In this document: positions 50,113-59,409 of the stretch, piece after piece | Numbering within the stretch: the stretch's first letter is position 1 | Layout: every line of letters starts with the position of its first letter | Assembly (NCBI GenBank): GCA_934486495.1 | Contig: CAKSPW010000003.1 | Location: forward strand, 1 to 64,000 | Source of the DNA: an uncultured Clostridia bacterium | Lineage (GTDB): Bacteria; Bacillota; Clostridia; UBA1381 | DNA: 64,000 bases | Direction of reading: 5' to 3' | Made by a program: the position numbers and the translations under genes | The notes under the pieces: generated by a model | Told to the model about the DNA's origin: nothing | The model's input: only the letters and a program-made list of their open reading frames with translations | The model's database searches: none

Positions 50113-51483
50113 ATGGACAAAGAACAATCACTTAAAAATATGGCACAAATGCCCGTCGGAAAACTTATACTGTCTACCGGTATACCTATGATAATTTCAA
50201 TGGTTCTTCAGGCATTTTACAATATTGTAGACAGTGCGTTTGTATCAAATATGGCGCAAAACGGAGAAAATGCGTTAAATGCATTAACGCTTGCGTTTCC
50301 GATTCAAATACTTATCGTTGCGGTCGGAATAGGCACGGGAGTCGGAGTAAATGCGCTTGTTTCGAGAACTCTCGGCGAGGGTAATTGCAAAAAAGCGTCA
50401 AACGTCGCCGGCTGCTCTGTTTTTCTTGCAATAGTGATATACATTATTGCCGTGGTTTTCGGAATACTCGGCGTAAAACCGTATATTGCCACGCAGACAA
50501 AAAATCCGGTTATTTATCAAATGGCGGTTACATATCTTAGAATTTGCTGTATAGCTTCTTTTGGCAATATATTTTTTGCTGTTTTTGAAAAGCTTCTTCA
50601 AGCTACCGGACTGTCGATTTATTCATCGATAGCGCAAATTGTGGGAGCTGTCGTTAACATTATTCTTGATCCGATAATGATTTACGGACTTCTCGGCTGC
50701 CCGGAAATGGGCGTAAGCGGTGCGGCATGGGCAACGGTTATAGGTCAGGTGGCGTCGTTTGCGGTTGCACTGATATTCCACTGTAAATTTAATCACTCGG
50801 TAAAAATAGTTTCAATAAAGCCGACCGTGAACATTATAAAAGGTATTTACAGTATAGGTTTACCTGCCATAATAGCACAAGCCCTTATGTCCTTTATGAC
50901 TTATGGACTGAATATCATTCTTGTCAGCGTAAATGAGAGTATGGTCACGGCGTATGGTTTGTATTATAAGCTGCAGCAATTTATTCTGTTTGCCGCATTC
51001 GGAATGCGTGACGCACTTACGCCTGTAATATCGTTTAATTACGGTCAAATGAACAAAAAGAGGATAAAGGACGCCGTTAAGTGCGGAGTTTGTTTTACAA
51101 GCGTAATAATGGTTTTCGGGTTTTGTGTGCTTGAGATTTTTGCCACACCGTTTGCTGCCGTTTTTAAGCTGTCGGGGGAAACGGAAATTCAATATATAAG
51201 CGCAATAAGAATTATTTCCGTAGGGCTTTTGTTTGCCGGTGTAAATATATCGCTTCAGGGCGCATTTCAGGGCCTTGAAGCCGGGATAGAAACACTTGCA
51301 ATATCTTTTATGAGACAGCTCGTTTTTGTTATTCCGCCGGCTTTGATTTTTGCACATCTTGCGTCATGCAACGAGAGTCTTTCATGGACTGTGTGGCTGA
51401 CTTTTATAATTTCTGAGGGTCTTTCATGCCTGTTTGCGATAATATTTATGAAAAGAATATACGCAAGTAAAATCAACTGTTAA
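50113..51483 (+). CDS. MATE-family multidrug efflux transporter (MepA-like)
   Basis: A 456-residue membrane protein with about 12 helices in two MATE halves (PVGKLILSTGIPMIISMVLQAFYNIVDSAFVS at the start; SIGLPAIIAQALMSFMTYGLN at the second half). The start pattern, with a flexible MATE N-terminus and VDSAF, is like MepA/DinF-type exporters that use Na+ or H+ to expel cationic compounds. GGGAGG precedes the ATG. The riboswitch-like leader just upstream probably controls it; if that leader senses guanidine, guanidinium or a related cation would be the natural substrate. Confidence 0.93.
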   Translation: MDKEQSLKNMAQMPVGKLILSTGIPMIISMVLQAFYNIVDSAFVSNMAQNGENALNALTLAFPIQILIVAVGIGTGVGVNALVSRTLGEGNCKKASNVAGCSVFLAIVIYIIAVVFGILGVKPYIATQTKNPVIYQMAVTYLRICCIASFGNIFFAVFEKLLQATGLSIYSSIAQIVGAVVNIILDPIMIYGLLGCPEMGVSGAAWATVIGQVASFAVALIFHCKFNHSVKIVSIKPTVNIIKGIYSIGLPAIIAQALMSFMTYGLNIILVSVNESMVTAYGLYYKLQQFILFAAFGMRDALTPVISFNYGQMNKKRIKDAVKCGVCFTSVIMVFGFCVLEIFATPFAAVFKLSGETEIQYISAIRIISVGLLFAGVNISLQGAFQGLEAGIETLAISFMRQLVFVIPPALIFAHLASCNESLSWTVWLTFIISEGLSCLFAIIFMKRIYASKINC

Positions 51484-51486
51484 AAA

Positions 51487-51525
51487 TTGCTGCACTGTCG
51501 CATTGCGGTGCAGCGTTTTTTTTTA
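51487..51525 (+). terminator. terminator of the MATE gene
   Basis: GCTGCAC / GTGCAGC with a 12-base loop and nine T. It runs into the stop codon of the convergent DUF2508 gene. Confidence 0.88.
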
Positions 51526-51759
51526 TTTTGCCGATATATCCATATCTCTTGCCAGCCGAAACCAATATCTGTATCTCATTTCGGCTGATTTCAGCTGGAA
51601 AATTAACTGATTCAGAAGAATGGGATCCGTTACGTAATTTATACTTGAGTTTAAATCGGAAATTTCGCTTTTTGTGTCGTTTAACTGCTTCATAAGCGTT
51701 GTATACTCCGAGGTATACATTTTTTCTTTGCCTAAAGCTTTTTTTATATTGTCAAACAT
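51523..51759 (-). CDS. DUF2508 family small protein (YaaL-like)
   Basis: A 78-residue soluble helical protein; FRLARDMDISAK at the end and LNQLIFQLKSAEMRYRYWFRLA match DUF2508, whose function is unknown. The frame is preceded by AGGTGATGTGAA. It stands alone on the minus strand between the MATE gene and a plus-strand series of small genes. Confidence 0.75.
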   Translation of the reverse strand: MFDNIKKALGKEKMYTSEYTTLMKQLNDTKSEISDLNSSINYVTDPILLNQLIFQLKSAEMRYRYWFRLARDMDISAK

Positions 51760-51902
51760 TTCACATCACCTCAGAAATATTTTACGCATAACAGCGGTTT
51801 TTATGCGCAGATAGTAACATAAATTGAGTTTTATCATAATCTGTTATTGAACATAATATCACATTGGCGTGAATATAAATTGTATACGGGAGGAGATAGA
51901 AT

Positions 51903-52157
51903 ATGAATAATAATGTTAACAGAAAACTCGAAAGTGTACTGTCGGGCATGAACAAGCGTGAGCTTCAGGGTTTGATGCGTTCGGTAAAGAACAGCGGTGT
52001 TCTTTCAAGACTTTCCGAAAGCGATAAAAGGCGCATCATAAATGAGTTTGCAAGCCTTGATACAAACGAAATACGAAGCAAGCTTTCAAAGCTTAATGTG
52101 AACGATTTGTCAAGGCTTAGTGTCAATGATATTATAAAGAAAATAAATAATTTGTAA
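51903..52157 (+). CDS. hypothetical small helical protein (84 residues)
   Basis: Not a family I can name. All-helical, charged, no membrane segment: LSGMNKRELQGLMRSVKNSG, SESDKRRIINEFASLDTNEI. GGGAGGAG precedes the ATG. It is 14 bases ahead of the next small gene, so the two are probably co-translated. Similar length and composition occur in unnamed clostridial proteins. Confidence 0.75.
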   Translation: MNNNVNRKLESVLSGMNKRELQGLMRSVKNSGVLSRLSESDKRRIINEFASLDTNEIRSKLSKLNVNDLSRLSVNDIIKKINNL

Positions 52158-52171
52158 GGGCGGTGAACAAA

Positions 52172-52534
52172 ATGGCAAGCTCAGCAATGGATACTTTGCG
52201 GGGACTTTTGGGTGATAATGCCGATGAGAAAATCAAAGCGGCGCTTTCATCTCTTTCGTCAGCCTCGTCGGGTGCGGAAGATACACAAAGCTCCGTACCT
52301 GTGCCGAGTACAACGGTATCATCTGTCACGGGTGCGGCTGACACAAGCACAATTGATTCTCTTATGCAGATAAAGGATATTGTGGAGCACTTGACAAGCA
52401 ATGCAAACGATTCGCGTGCAAACCTCTTAATGTCGTTAAAACCGTATATGCGGTCTTCACGGCAAGGTTCAATAGACACGGCGGTACGTATGCTCAATAT
52501 CAGTAAGCTGTCGGGATTGTTCAGACTCAGATAA
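52172..52534 (+). CDS. hypothetical protein (120 residues)
   Basis: A Ser/Ala-rich protein with a helical N-terminus (MDTLRGLLGDNADEKIKAAL), a low-complexity middle (SSASSGAEDTQSSVPVPST) and a helical, basic C-terminus (LLMSLKPYMRSSRQGSID, KLSGLFRLR). No signal peptide. I prefer the ATG at 52172 over the GTG at 52163, because GGGCGGTG then has normal spacing. It likely acts with the preceding gene; function unknown. Confidence 0.7.
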   Translation: MASSAMDTLRGLLGDNADEKIKAALSSLSSASSGAEDTQSSVPVPSTTVSSVTGAADTSTIDSLMQIKDIVEHLTSNANDSRANLLMSLKPYMRSSRQGSIDTAVRMLNISKLSGLFRLR

Positions 52535-52641
52535 TCAGCCGTTATCCGACACAGGCTGTAATTCTACAGATACAAGCTTTTTTATATCGCAGGCGGCATT
52601 CTAAGCAAATGAGCCGAATTTTAAGGAAAGGAGAAATAATA

Positions 52642-52669
52642 AAATCGTCAGCTGCTTGTCTGATTTTTT
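52642..52669 (+). terminator. terminator-like hairpin just before the next small gene
   Basis: AAATCGTCAG, 8-base loop, CTGATTTTTT: a hairpin whose 3' arm and tail carry six T, ending 15 bases before the ATG at 52685. A good ribosome binding site (AAGGAAAGGAG) lies before the hairpin, 50 bases from that ATG, with no start codon in reach. It may close the two upstream genes or attenuate the next. Confidence 0.5.
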
Positions 52670-52684
52670 ATTATACTTAATTCT

Positions 52685-52921
52685 ATGTACCGAAAATTTT
52701 ACAGCTATAACGATATGCCGGTAGTTAAAAAAAGCGAGCCGCCTCCGAAAAGCGTTCAGGCGCAAAAAAAGCAAGACGACAGCGGTGGTCTGCTTGGGAA
52801 TCTTCAGAGTGATGATATTATACTTTTAATTGTGTTTGTAATTCTTTTAATGGATAACTGTGAGGACAGATTGTTGCTGCTGGCGCTCGGTTTTATTTTC
52901 TTTGCCGATTATTTTACATAA
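52685..52921 (+). CDS. small membrane protein (78 residues)
   Basis: The N-terminal half is basic and Pro-rich (MPVVKKSEPPPKSVQAQKK), then GGLLGNLQSDDIILLIVF starts one or two membrane helices separated by the acidic turn DNCEDR, ending ALGFIFFADYF. I have the impression of a widespread unnamed clostridial type; function unknown. No ribosome binding site stands directly before the ATG, which is unusual for this genome, so the start or its translation mode is uncertain. Confidence 0.72.
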   Translation: MYRKFYSYNDMPVVKKSEPPPKSVQAQKKQDDSGGLLGNLQSDDIILLIVFVILLMDNCEDRLLLLALGFIFFADYFT

Positions 52922-53058
52922 GCAGGTTTGTCGCCCGATAGTATTTTGGTGAGAAAATGGCAATATGCACGATTAATAATTATTGTAAACAATCTTCTTG
53001 ACATTTTATTCATGATATAGTATAATTAAATAAAACGTCGAAAGGCTTGACAATAAAG

Positions 53059-53658
53059 ATGGAAACTAACGAACTCAATTCGGGCTTAACGCTGAGGCTT
53101 TTGCGTGAAAGTCTCGGCTTGACGCAGAAACAGCTTGCGGATAAAATTCATGTAAGTAACAGAACCGTATCTGCTTGGGAGAACGGCACAAGAAAAATCA
53201 GACACAGCGTTATGATTAAAATCCTAAAGGAGTATGACGCATCTATTTATGACCTGCTTGATAATTGTGATGATTTTTCCGACAGATTTCGGTTTTATAT
53301 TTGTAAGGCATGCGGTAACACGATTATTGCACACAAGGATACATCCGTCACCTGTTGTTCAATGCGGCTGATACCCGAGAGCATGACAGAGTTCGGAGAA
53401 TTTCCGGAATATGAGGCGGAGTGTTTCGGCGATTTGATAAAATTTACGGTTAAACATGAAATGAGCTTGTGCCATTACATAAAATTTATTGCGTATGTTT
53501 CGCGCGGCGGTTGTGCATACAGCGTTTTAAACCACAAAAGCACACCGACGCTTTGTGCCGTAAACTACGGAGAGGGTGAACTGTTTGTCTATTGCACTCG
53601 GCGCGGGCTTTGCCATACGCATTATGCAGGAGGGGTGAATTACAGTGACGGGTCGTGA
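53059..53658 (+). CDS. XRE-family regulator fused to a desulfoferrodoxin/superoxide-reductase-like domain
   Basis: A 199-residue protein. Residues ~8-65 are a Cro/CI helix-turn-helix (LRESLGLTQKQLADKIHVSN RT, VSAWENGTRKI). From ~75 on it resembles desulfoferrodoxin: FYICKACGNTI with CxxC, then TCCSM (the CC of the rubredoxin-like centre), and KHEMSLCHYIKFIAYVSRG and ELFVYCTRRG like the superoxide reductase core (HPM...HYI; YC..HG). Two active-site ligands seem lost: the first His (EFPEYEA region) and the His three residues after the last Cys (now Arg). It is more likely a metal- or redox-responding regulator than an enzyme. It overlaps the AraC gene by 14 bases. Confidence 0.75.
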   Translation: METNELNSGLTLRLLRESLGLTQKQLADKIHVSNRTVSAWENGTRKIRHSVMIKILKEYDASIYDLLDNCDDFSDRFRFYICKACGNTIIAHKDTSVTCCSMRLIPESMTEFGEFPEYEAECFGDLIKFTVKHEMSLCHYIKFIAYVSRGGCAYSVLNHKSTPTLCAVNYGEGELFVYCTRRGLCHTHYAGGVNYSDGS

Positions 53659-54511
53659 ATTTCCGCTTAAAAAGCTTGTAAATGTCAGCACGCTTTATAC
53701 GGCTTATGATGATATTAAAAGATTTGATTTTGTATTCAACGGCGAACAGCATGATTTCTGGGAGCTTGTTTATGTTGTAAGCGGAGAGGTCGGTGCAACT
53801 GCCGATAACCGTGTATACACTCTGAATGAGGGACAAATTATTTTTCATAAGCCTATGGAATTTCATAAGCTTTGGTCGAGCGGAGGTACAGAACCGCACG
53901 TTATAATTCTAACCTTCGGTGCGGACGGTGAAGCGATGAAGCATTTTGAAAACAGCGTTTTTCTAATGTCGCCGAGCAGTGCAAACGAGCTTTTCAGGGT
54001 GTTTGAGGAAATAAACGCCTGCTTTGACAGAAGCTCCGAATCAAAGCTTTCCTTAAAGGAAAACTACGATGAGTACCGGCTTAATATGCTTGCGGTAAGG
54101 ATAGAGCTTTTGCTTTTGAAAATCCTCCAGGGCAGACGTCAAAGCGTAAAAGAGGACAAGCATGCGGCGGCTGATATATATCGGAAGATAATTTCGATTA
54201 TGGAGGAGAATATAGATAAAAATCTATCTATTTCCGATATTGCCAAGCGATGCGGAATTTCCGAGAGTTATCTTAAAAAGATATTCACAAAGTATTCCGG
54301 AAGCGGTGCGGCAAAGTATTTTTTGCGGCTTAAAATTTCAAGGGCGTGTACCATGCTTCTTGCCGGGAAAAGCGTTGCACGTACAAGCGAGCTGCTGTCG
54401 TTCGGCAATCAACAGTATTTCAGCACCGTTTTTAAGCGTGAAACAGGCTATTCCCCGACGGCATACAAAAAGCATATATTAATTGACGGTAATAAGGACA
54501 CAAGACGATAA
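53645..54511 (+). CDS. AraC-family transcriptional regulator
   Basis: A 288-residue regulator with an N-terminal cupin-like ligand domain (~25-110; HDFWELVYVVSGEVGATADN, LNEGQIIFHKPMEFHKLW) and a C-terminal double helix-turn-helix (~185-285; LSISDIAKRCGISESYLKK, VARTSELLSFGNQQYF, TGYSPTAYKKH). The GTG start lies inside the end of the XRE-fusion gene with AGGAGGGG upstream, so the two regulators are co-translated. This type usually senses sugars and activates neighbours; the target here is unknown. Confidence 0.9.
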   Translation: MTGREFPLKKLVNVSTLYTAYDDIKRFDFVFNGEQHDFWELVYVVSGEVGATADNRVYTLNEGQIIFHKPMEFHKLWSSGGTEPHVIILTFGADGEAMKHFENSVFLMSPSSANELFRVFEEINACFDRSSESKLSLKENYDEYRLNMLAVRIELLLLKILQGRRQSVKEDKHAAADIYRKIISIMEENIDKNLSISDIAKRCGISESYLKKIFTKYSGSGAAKYFLRLKISRACTMLLAGKSVARTSELLSFGNQQYFSTVFKRETGYSPTAYKKHILIDGNKDTRR

Positions 54512-54633
54512 CAAATGATATGATATGGAAAATATGCGGCGCACACCGACTTTCGCAGCATGAATACGCTTCGGGATAGGTCACCGTGCTGCATCTTTTT
54601 CATGTTGTTATACATGGCAGAATGGAGATTAAA

Positions 54634-56118
54634 ATGATAAAAGACGGATTTGACAACGAAAAGTATATTCAGATGCAATCGGAGCATATCGAAAAGAGAA
54701 TTTCAAGCTTTGGTGACAAGCTGTATTTGGAGCTTGGCGGAAAGCTTTTTGACGATTTTCACGCTTCGAGAGTTCTTCCGGGATTTCGCCCCGACAGTAA
54801 AATAAAAATGCTGCTTCACATGAAGGATAAAATAGAGATAGTTATAGCAATATGCGCACTCGATATCGTAAACAATAAAATAAGAAGCGACTATAATATC
54901 ACATATGACATGGACGTTTTAAGACTTATAGACGTATTCAGAAAAATAGGTCTTTATGTAGGCAGTGTCGTAATTACAAGATACAGCGGACAAACGGCGG
55001 CAAAAAGCTTCAAAAACAAATTGGAGAGTCTTGGAATTAACGTTTTTCTGCATTATCCGATTGAGGGTTATCCGTCAAATATCGACCTTATCGCAAGCGA
55101 TGACGGTTACGGCAAAAATGAGTATATAACAACGGAGCGACCGCTTGTACTTGTTACGGCACCTGGCCCCGGCAGCGGAAAAATGGCTGTTTGTCTGTCA
55201 CAGCTTTACCATGAACATAAGCGCGGAGTAAAAGCGGGATATGCAAAATTTGAGACATTTCCGGTATGGAATTTACCGCTTAAGCATCCGGTAAATCTTG
55301 CCTATGAGGCGGCAACGGCAGACTTAAACGATGTGAATATGATTGACCCGTTTCATCTTGAAGCATACGGAAAAACAACGGTAAACTATAACAGAGATAT
55401 TGAAATATTCCCCGTTTTAAACACTATTTTTACTCGCATTCTCGGCGAAAGCCCATATAAATCACCGACGGATATGGGAGTTAATATGGCAGGCTATTGC
55501 ATAACGGACGATGAAAAAGTATGTAAGGCGGCAAAGGACGAAATAATAAGGAGATATTATCATACAAAGTGCGATGCACTCAACGGCAGAACATCCGCCG
55601 ACGCCGTGCTTAAGCTAGAACTTATAATGAACAGCCTCGGACTTACTCCGTCAGACAGACCGACTGTTGCCGCCGCACTCGAGCGTGAGAGCATGACGGG
55701 TATGCCGGCGACGGCGATAGAGCTTGAAAACGGAGAAATAGTAACGGGAAAAACAACCGACCTTTTGGGTGCGTCCGCTGCTGCTGTTTTAAACGTGCTT
55801 AAGAAGCTTGCGGGGATTGAAAAGAGCGTAAAGCTTATATCCGAGGACGTTATTAAGCCTATTCAGTCGCTCAAAATCAATCATCTCGGCTGTACAAATC
55901 CTCGGCTTCATACCGATGAGGTGCTTATTGCGCTGTCGATGTGTGCGGCTACGGACAGTCTTGCGAAAAAGGCGCTTGATACACTGCCGCAGCTGAGGGG
56001 ATGTGAGGTTCATTCCTCCGTTATCCTTTCACGAGTTGACAGCTCCGTATTTAAAAAACTCGGAACAAATCTCACCACCGAAGCGGAATATCAAAGTAAA
56101 ACGCTTTATCACAGATAA
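54634..56118 (+). CDS. DUF1846 (UPF0371) family protein
   Basis: A 494-residue soluble protein, the usual length for this family. KDGFDNEKYIQMQSEHIEKR at the start, LVLVTAPGPGSGKMAVCLSQ (a P-loop-like GPGSGK) near residue 180, and AGYAKFETFPVWNLPLKHP are hallmarks of DUF1846. Structures exist but the reaction is not known to me. I start it at 54634 with GGAG upstream; the earlier ATG at 54586 has none. The gap 54512-54633 holds nothing I recognise. Confidence 0.92.
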   Translation: MIKDGFDNEKYIQMQSEHIEKRISSFGDKLYLELGGKLFDDFHASRVLPGFRPDSKIKMLLHMKDKIEIVIAICALDIVNNKIRSDYNITYDMDVLRLIDVFRKIGLYVGSVVITRYSGQTAAKSFKNKLESLGINVFLHYPIEGYPSNIDLIASDDGYGKNEYITTERPLVLVTAPGPGSGKMAVCLSQLYHEHKRGVKAGYAKFETFPVWNLPLKHPVNLAYEAATADLNDVNMIDPFHLEAYGKTTVNYNRDIEIFPVLNTIFTRILGESPYKSPTDMGVNMAGYCITDDEKVCKAAKDEIIRRYYHTKCDALNGRTSADAVLKLELIMNSLGLTPSDRPTVAAALERESMTGMPATAIELENGEIVTGKTTDLLGASAAAVLNVLKKLAGIEKSVKLISEDVIKPIQSLKINHLGCTNPRLHTDEVLIALSMCAATDSLAKKALDTLPQLRGCEVHSSVILSRVDSSVFKKLGTNLTTEAEYQSKTLYHR

Positions 56119-56127
56119 TTAAAAAAA

Positions 56128-56163
56128 GCTGCCGTGAACATTTGATTCATTCGGCAGCTGTTT
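56128..56163. terminator. bidirectional terminator between the DUF1846 gene and trmD
   Basis: AGCTGCCG / CGGCAGCT with a 16-base loop, flanked by A7 on the left and GTTTTATT on the right, so it can work for both convergent genes. Its right arm overlaps the trmD end. Confidence 0.8.
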
Positions 56164-56899
56164 TATTATCGTCAATTGCTTTTTTTAAAAATTCCTTATC
56201 CTTATCGGACAGCTCGGCACTGCGGAGCATATCGGGACGCTTTTTAAGTGTGTTTAAAAGCGCTTGCTCTCTTTTCCATTTTTGAATATTTGCGTGATGC
56301 CCCGAAAGCAGTACCTCGGGCACTTTTCTGCCCATAAATTCCTCGGGACGCGTATACTGCGGATATTCAAGAAGTCCCGAAAAGTGTGACTCCTCCGTAT
56401 ATGAGCTTTCTTCGCTGAGCACTCCCGGAACCATTCTCGAAACTGCGTCAACGACCGCCATGGCAGGTATTTCTCCGCCTGTGAGAACAAAGTCGCCGAT
56501 GGATATTTCCTCGTCTACGATTTCGTCGATTATTCTTTGGTCAACGCCCTCGTAATGACCGCATAAAATTAATATATCCTCTTTTTGAAGCAGGGATTTT
56601 GCGGCGTTTTGATTGAAAATATTGCCCTGCGGCGACATATAAATCGTATACGGACGTTTTCCGATTTTCTCGCATACGCTTTCCCATGCCTTGTAAATCG
56701 GCTCGGGAGTCATAACCATGCCCATGCCTCCGCCGTATGGGTATAAATCTGTTTTCCTGTGCTTATTAAACGCAAAATCACGTATATTTATAAATTCAAG
56801 CGAAATAAGTCCGTTTTTTTCGGCACGACCTATAATACTCTCTCCGAGAGCGGAGCGCATCATATCGGGAAAAAGAGTTAAAATATGAAATGTAAGCAA
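56147..56899 (-). CDS. trmD: tRNA (guanine37-N1)-methyltransferase TrmD
   Basis: A 250-residue SPOUT methyltransferase: LTFHILTLFPDMMRSALGES at the start, LILCGHYEGVDQRIIDE and SIGDFVLTGGEIPAMAVVD forming the knotted SAM site, and LEYPQYTRP. It methylates G37 in tRNAs reading CCN, CUN and CGG, which prevents frameshifts. The frame starts with TTG at 56899. It follows rimM by 30 bases in the conserved translation cluster. Confidence 0.97.
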   Translation of the reverse strand: MLTFHILTLFPDMMRSALGESIIGRAEKNGLISLEFINIRDFAFNKHRKTDLYPYGGGMGMVMTPEPIYKAWESVCEKIGKRPYTIYMSPQGNIFNQNAAKSLLQKEDILILCGHYEGVDQRIIDEIVDEEISIGDFVLTGGEIPAMAVVDAVSRMVPGVLSEESSYTEESHFSGLLEYPQYTRPEEFMGRKVPEVLLSGHHANIQKWKREQALLNTLKKRPDMLRSAELSDKDKEFLKKAIDDNKTAAE

Positions 56900-56929
56900 A
56901 GAGTTTCACAGCCTTTCCGTCATATAAAA

Positions 56930-57436
56930 TCAATCTTCCCATTCTTCGGGTATGCAAACGACGATTTTTTTGTTATCGGTGTCAACGCTTTTAACGGTTT
57001 CATCACTTACCGAAAGCAAAAGCGGCTTTGCATCGTCACGCTTTATTTCGTATACATCTCTGCCGCCTGCCGGAAACACATCCGACAAAGTGCCGAATTT
57101 TTCGCCGTTTTCGTCAAATACCGCACAGCCTATAAGGTCGACTATATAGTATCTTCCGTCCTCAAGCGGAGGAAGCTCGCTTCTGTTTGCGCTTAGCACG
57201 CAATTTTTATAAAGCTCGGCTTCTTCGATTGAATTTATTTCATCGAATTTGACTATTATGTTGTTTTTTTGATACTTGATACCGACCGCATGAAGCTCCG
57301 TTTCGCCCCGGCGGTCGGCGGCGTATACGGTTTTAATGCTTTCAAAGGCCTCGGGAGTGTCAGTCCACGGAATAACCTTCACTTCTCCGCGCAAGCCGTG
57401 TGTATTAATTATTTTTCCAACTTCAAGCTTTGACAT
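56930..57436 (-). CDS. rimM: 16S rRNA processing protein RimM
   Basis: A 168-residue protein with KLEVGKIINTHGLRGEVKVIP at the start, typical of RimM, and a PRC-barrel C-terminal half (YYIVDLIGCAVFDENGEKFG). It helps fold the 30S head next to S19. GGAGG precedes the ATG. It sits between khpA and trmD as in many Firmicutes. Confidence 0.96.
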   Translation of the reverse strand: MSKLEVGKIINTHGLRGEVKVIPWTDTPEAFESIKTVYAADRRGETELHAVGIKYQKNNIIVKFDEINSIEEAELYKNCVLSANRSELPPLEDGRYYIVDLIGCAVFDENGEKFGTLSDVFPAGGRDVYEIKRDDAKPLLLSVSDETVKSVDTDNKKIVVCIPEEWED

Positions 57437-57501
57437 ATCGCTCTACCTCCGTTTAAGAAAAAAATCCGCAGTTTCGGCGGATTTTCTCAGAATTATTGTC
57501 G

Positions 57502-57729
57502 TTATATTATTTCTACAACAACGTGCTTGTTTTCACGGCTTGCAGCCGCCTTAACAACGGTTCTGATAGCCTTGGCAATTCTGCCCTGCTTGCCGATAAC
57601 CTTACCCATGTCGCTTTCGTCAACTCTCAGCTCGAGAGTAACAGAGTCGTCACCGACAACCTCGTTTATGCTTACAGCTTCAGGATGGTCAACAAGCGAT
57701 TTTGCAATTATCTCTAAAACCTGTTTCAT
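57502..57729 (-). CDS. khpA: KH-domain RNA-binding protein KhpA
   Basis: A 75-residue single KH domain protein. The GxxG loop is GKQGRIAKAIRT; the start MKQVLEIIAKSLVDHPEAV matches KhpA (YlqC), which pairs with KhpB/Jag and binds many RNAs. Its place between rpsP and rimM is conserved in Firmicutes. Confidence 0.95.
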   Translation of the reverse strand: MKQVLEIIAKSLVDHPEAVSINEVVGDDSVTLELRVDESDMGKVIGKQGRIAKAIRTVVKAAASRENKHVVVEII

Positions 57730-57753
57730 GATAATCCCTCCGTAAAAAGGCGA

Positions 57754-57996
57754 TTAAAGAATATTAGCTTTCTTCAAAAGAGCCTTTACTGTATCTGTCG
57801 GCTGAGCGCCGTTGCCAATCCATTTCTTTGCCTTTTCAGCGTCAATGTTGATTGTTCCGGGGTCTGTCATAGGGTTGTATGTTCCGATTTCTTCGATAAA
57901 TCTTCCGTCACGCGGATATCTTGAATCTGCAACAACTACTCTGTAAAACGGACTCTTTTTAGCACCCATTCTTCTAAGTCTGATTTTTACTGCCAT
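57754..57996 (-). CDS. rpsP: 30S ribosomal protein S16
   Basis: An 80-residue protein, [26 protein letters not shown] in the usual order (start MAVKIRL, then [20 protein letters not shown]). It starts at 57996 where AAGGAGG is eight bases away; a GTG nine bases upstream overlaps the ribosome binding site and is rejected. It helps assemble the 30S subunit. Confidence 0.97.
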   Translation of the reverse strand: MAVKIRLRRMGAKKSPFYRVVVADSRYPRDGRFIEEIGTYNPMTDPGTINIDAEKAKKWIGNGAQPTDTVKALLKKANIL

Positions 57997-58048
57997 TTGT
58001 TTCACCTCCTTAAAGTGATGATATATCCTGAATGAATTAAATTCATAA

Positions 58049-59392
58049 TCAGCGCATTTTTCTGAGCTTTTTCAGCATTTTTTGCTGTTTCGGGCTTGAG
58101 AACTGTTTCATAACCTTTTGCATTTCGGCAAATTGCTTTAAAAGCTGATTTACATCCTGCACACGTGTTCCGCTGCCTTTTGCAATTCTTATCTTTCTGT
58201 TCGCACCTATGATTTGCGGTTTTCTGCGTTCTTCGAGAGTCATTGACTGAATAATGGCTTCCGTGTGGCGCAGACGCTTTTCGTTTTCCTCGGTGTCAAC
58301 CTGCTCTATAAGTTTTTTATCAACTCCGGGGAGCATACCCATTATTTGAGCGATTGAACCCATTTTTCTTATTTGCTTAAACTGCTGAAGAAAATCGTCA
58401 AGGTCAAACGACCTGTCCTTGATTTTCTGTTCAAGCTCGGCTGCTTTTTTTTCGTCAATAGCTTCTTGCGCTTTGTCTATAAGCGTGAGCACGTCGCCCA
58501 TGCCGAGTATTCTCGATGCCATTCTGTCGGGATAAAACGGCTCCAAATCGCCAAGCTTTTCTCCGACAGAGGCAAGCTTTATCGGCTTCCCGGTTATGTG
58601 CTTTACCGAAAGTGCCGCACCGCCTCGTGTATCGCCGTCAAGCTTTGAAAGTATTACGCCTGTAATATCAAGGTCTTTATTAAACGTATCTGCAACGTTT
58701 ACCGCATCCTGACCGGTCATTGCATCGACCACAAGAAGTATTTCTTTAGGATTTACGGCATCTTTTATCTCTTTAAGCTCCTGCATAAGAGCCTCATCAA
58801 TTTGAAGTCTGCCGGCTGTATCTATAATAACAGGGTCGTTACCGTGTATTTTGGCGTGTTCAACAGCTTTTTTTGCAATCTCGACAGGACTGACATCAGT
58901 TCCCATTGAGAACACTGCCGCTTTTACCTGCTCGCCCAAAACCTCAAGCTGCTTAACGGCTGCCGGTCTGTAAACGTCGGCGGCAACGAGAAGCGGTCGC
59001 TTTCCGGATGATTTTATAAGATGCTTTGCAAGCTTTCCGCACGCCGTTGTTTTACCTGCACCCTGAAGACCGCACAGCATAAATACTGTCGGAGGCTTGT
59101 TTTCAAATTCAAGACGTGAGCACTCACCGCCCATAAGCGCTGTAAGCTCATCGTTTACTATTTTAACTATCTGCTGACCGGGTGTGAGAGATTCCATAAC
59201 CTCTTGACCGACAGCCTTTTCCGACACCGAATTTACAAAATGCTTAACAACCTTGAAGTTAACATCCGCCTCAAGAAGTGCAAGCTTAACCTCACGCATT
59301 GCGTCTTTTATATCTTTTTCAGTAAGCTTTGCGCCGCCGCGCAGCTTTTTAAATACGCCTTGCAGCTTTTCGCCGAGACTTTCAAATGCCAC
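58049..59392 (-). CDS. ffh: signal recognition particle protein Ffh
   Basis: A 447-residue SRP GTPase: N domain (~1-85), G domain with [24 protein letters not shown], and SKLDGD; and a Met-rich M domain from ~residue 300 ([29 protein letters not shown]) for signal peptides and 4.5S RNA. It starts with GTG at 59392. It guides nascent membrane proteins to FtsY. It directly follows ylxM, its usual partner. Confidence 0.97.
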   Translation of the reverse strand: MAFESLGEKLQGVFKKLRGGAKLTEKDIKDAMREVKLALLEADVNFKVVKHFVNSVSEKAVGQEVMESLTPGQQIVKIVNDELTALMGGECSRLEFENKPPTVFMLCGLQGAGKTTACGKLAKHLIKSSGKRPLLVAADVYRPAAVKQLEVLGEQVKAAVFSMGTDVSPVEIAKKAVEHAKIHGNDPVIIDTAGRLQIDEALMQELKEIKDAVNPKEILLVVDAMTGQDAVNVADTFNKDLDITGVILSKLDGDTRGGAALSVKHITGKPIKLASVGEKLGDLEPFYPDRMASRILGMGDVLTLIDKAQEAIDEKKAAELEQKIKDRSFDLDDFLQQFKQIRKMGSIAQIMGMLPGVDKKLIEQVDTEENEKRLRHTEAIIQSMTLEERRKPQIIGANRKIRIAKGSGTRVQDVNQLLKQFAEMQKVMKQFSSPKQQKMLKKLRKMR

Positions 59393-59409
59393 TTATATTC
59401 ACCATCCCT

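Noticed and set aside
53047..53058. TTG start four codons upstream of the XRE-fusion ATG
   Set aside because: No ribosome binding site at usable distance; the ATG at 53059 is the more normal start, although its own site (GAAAGGC) is weak.
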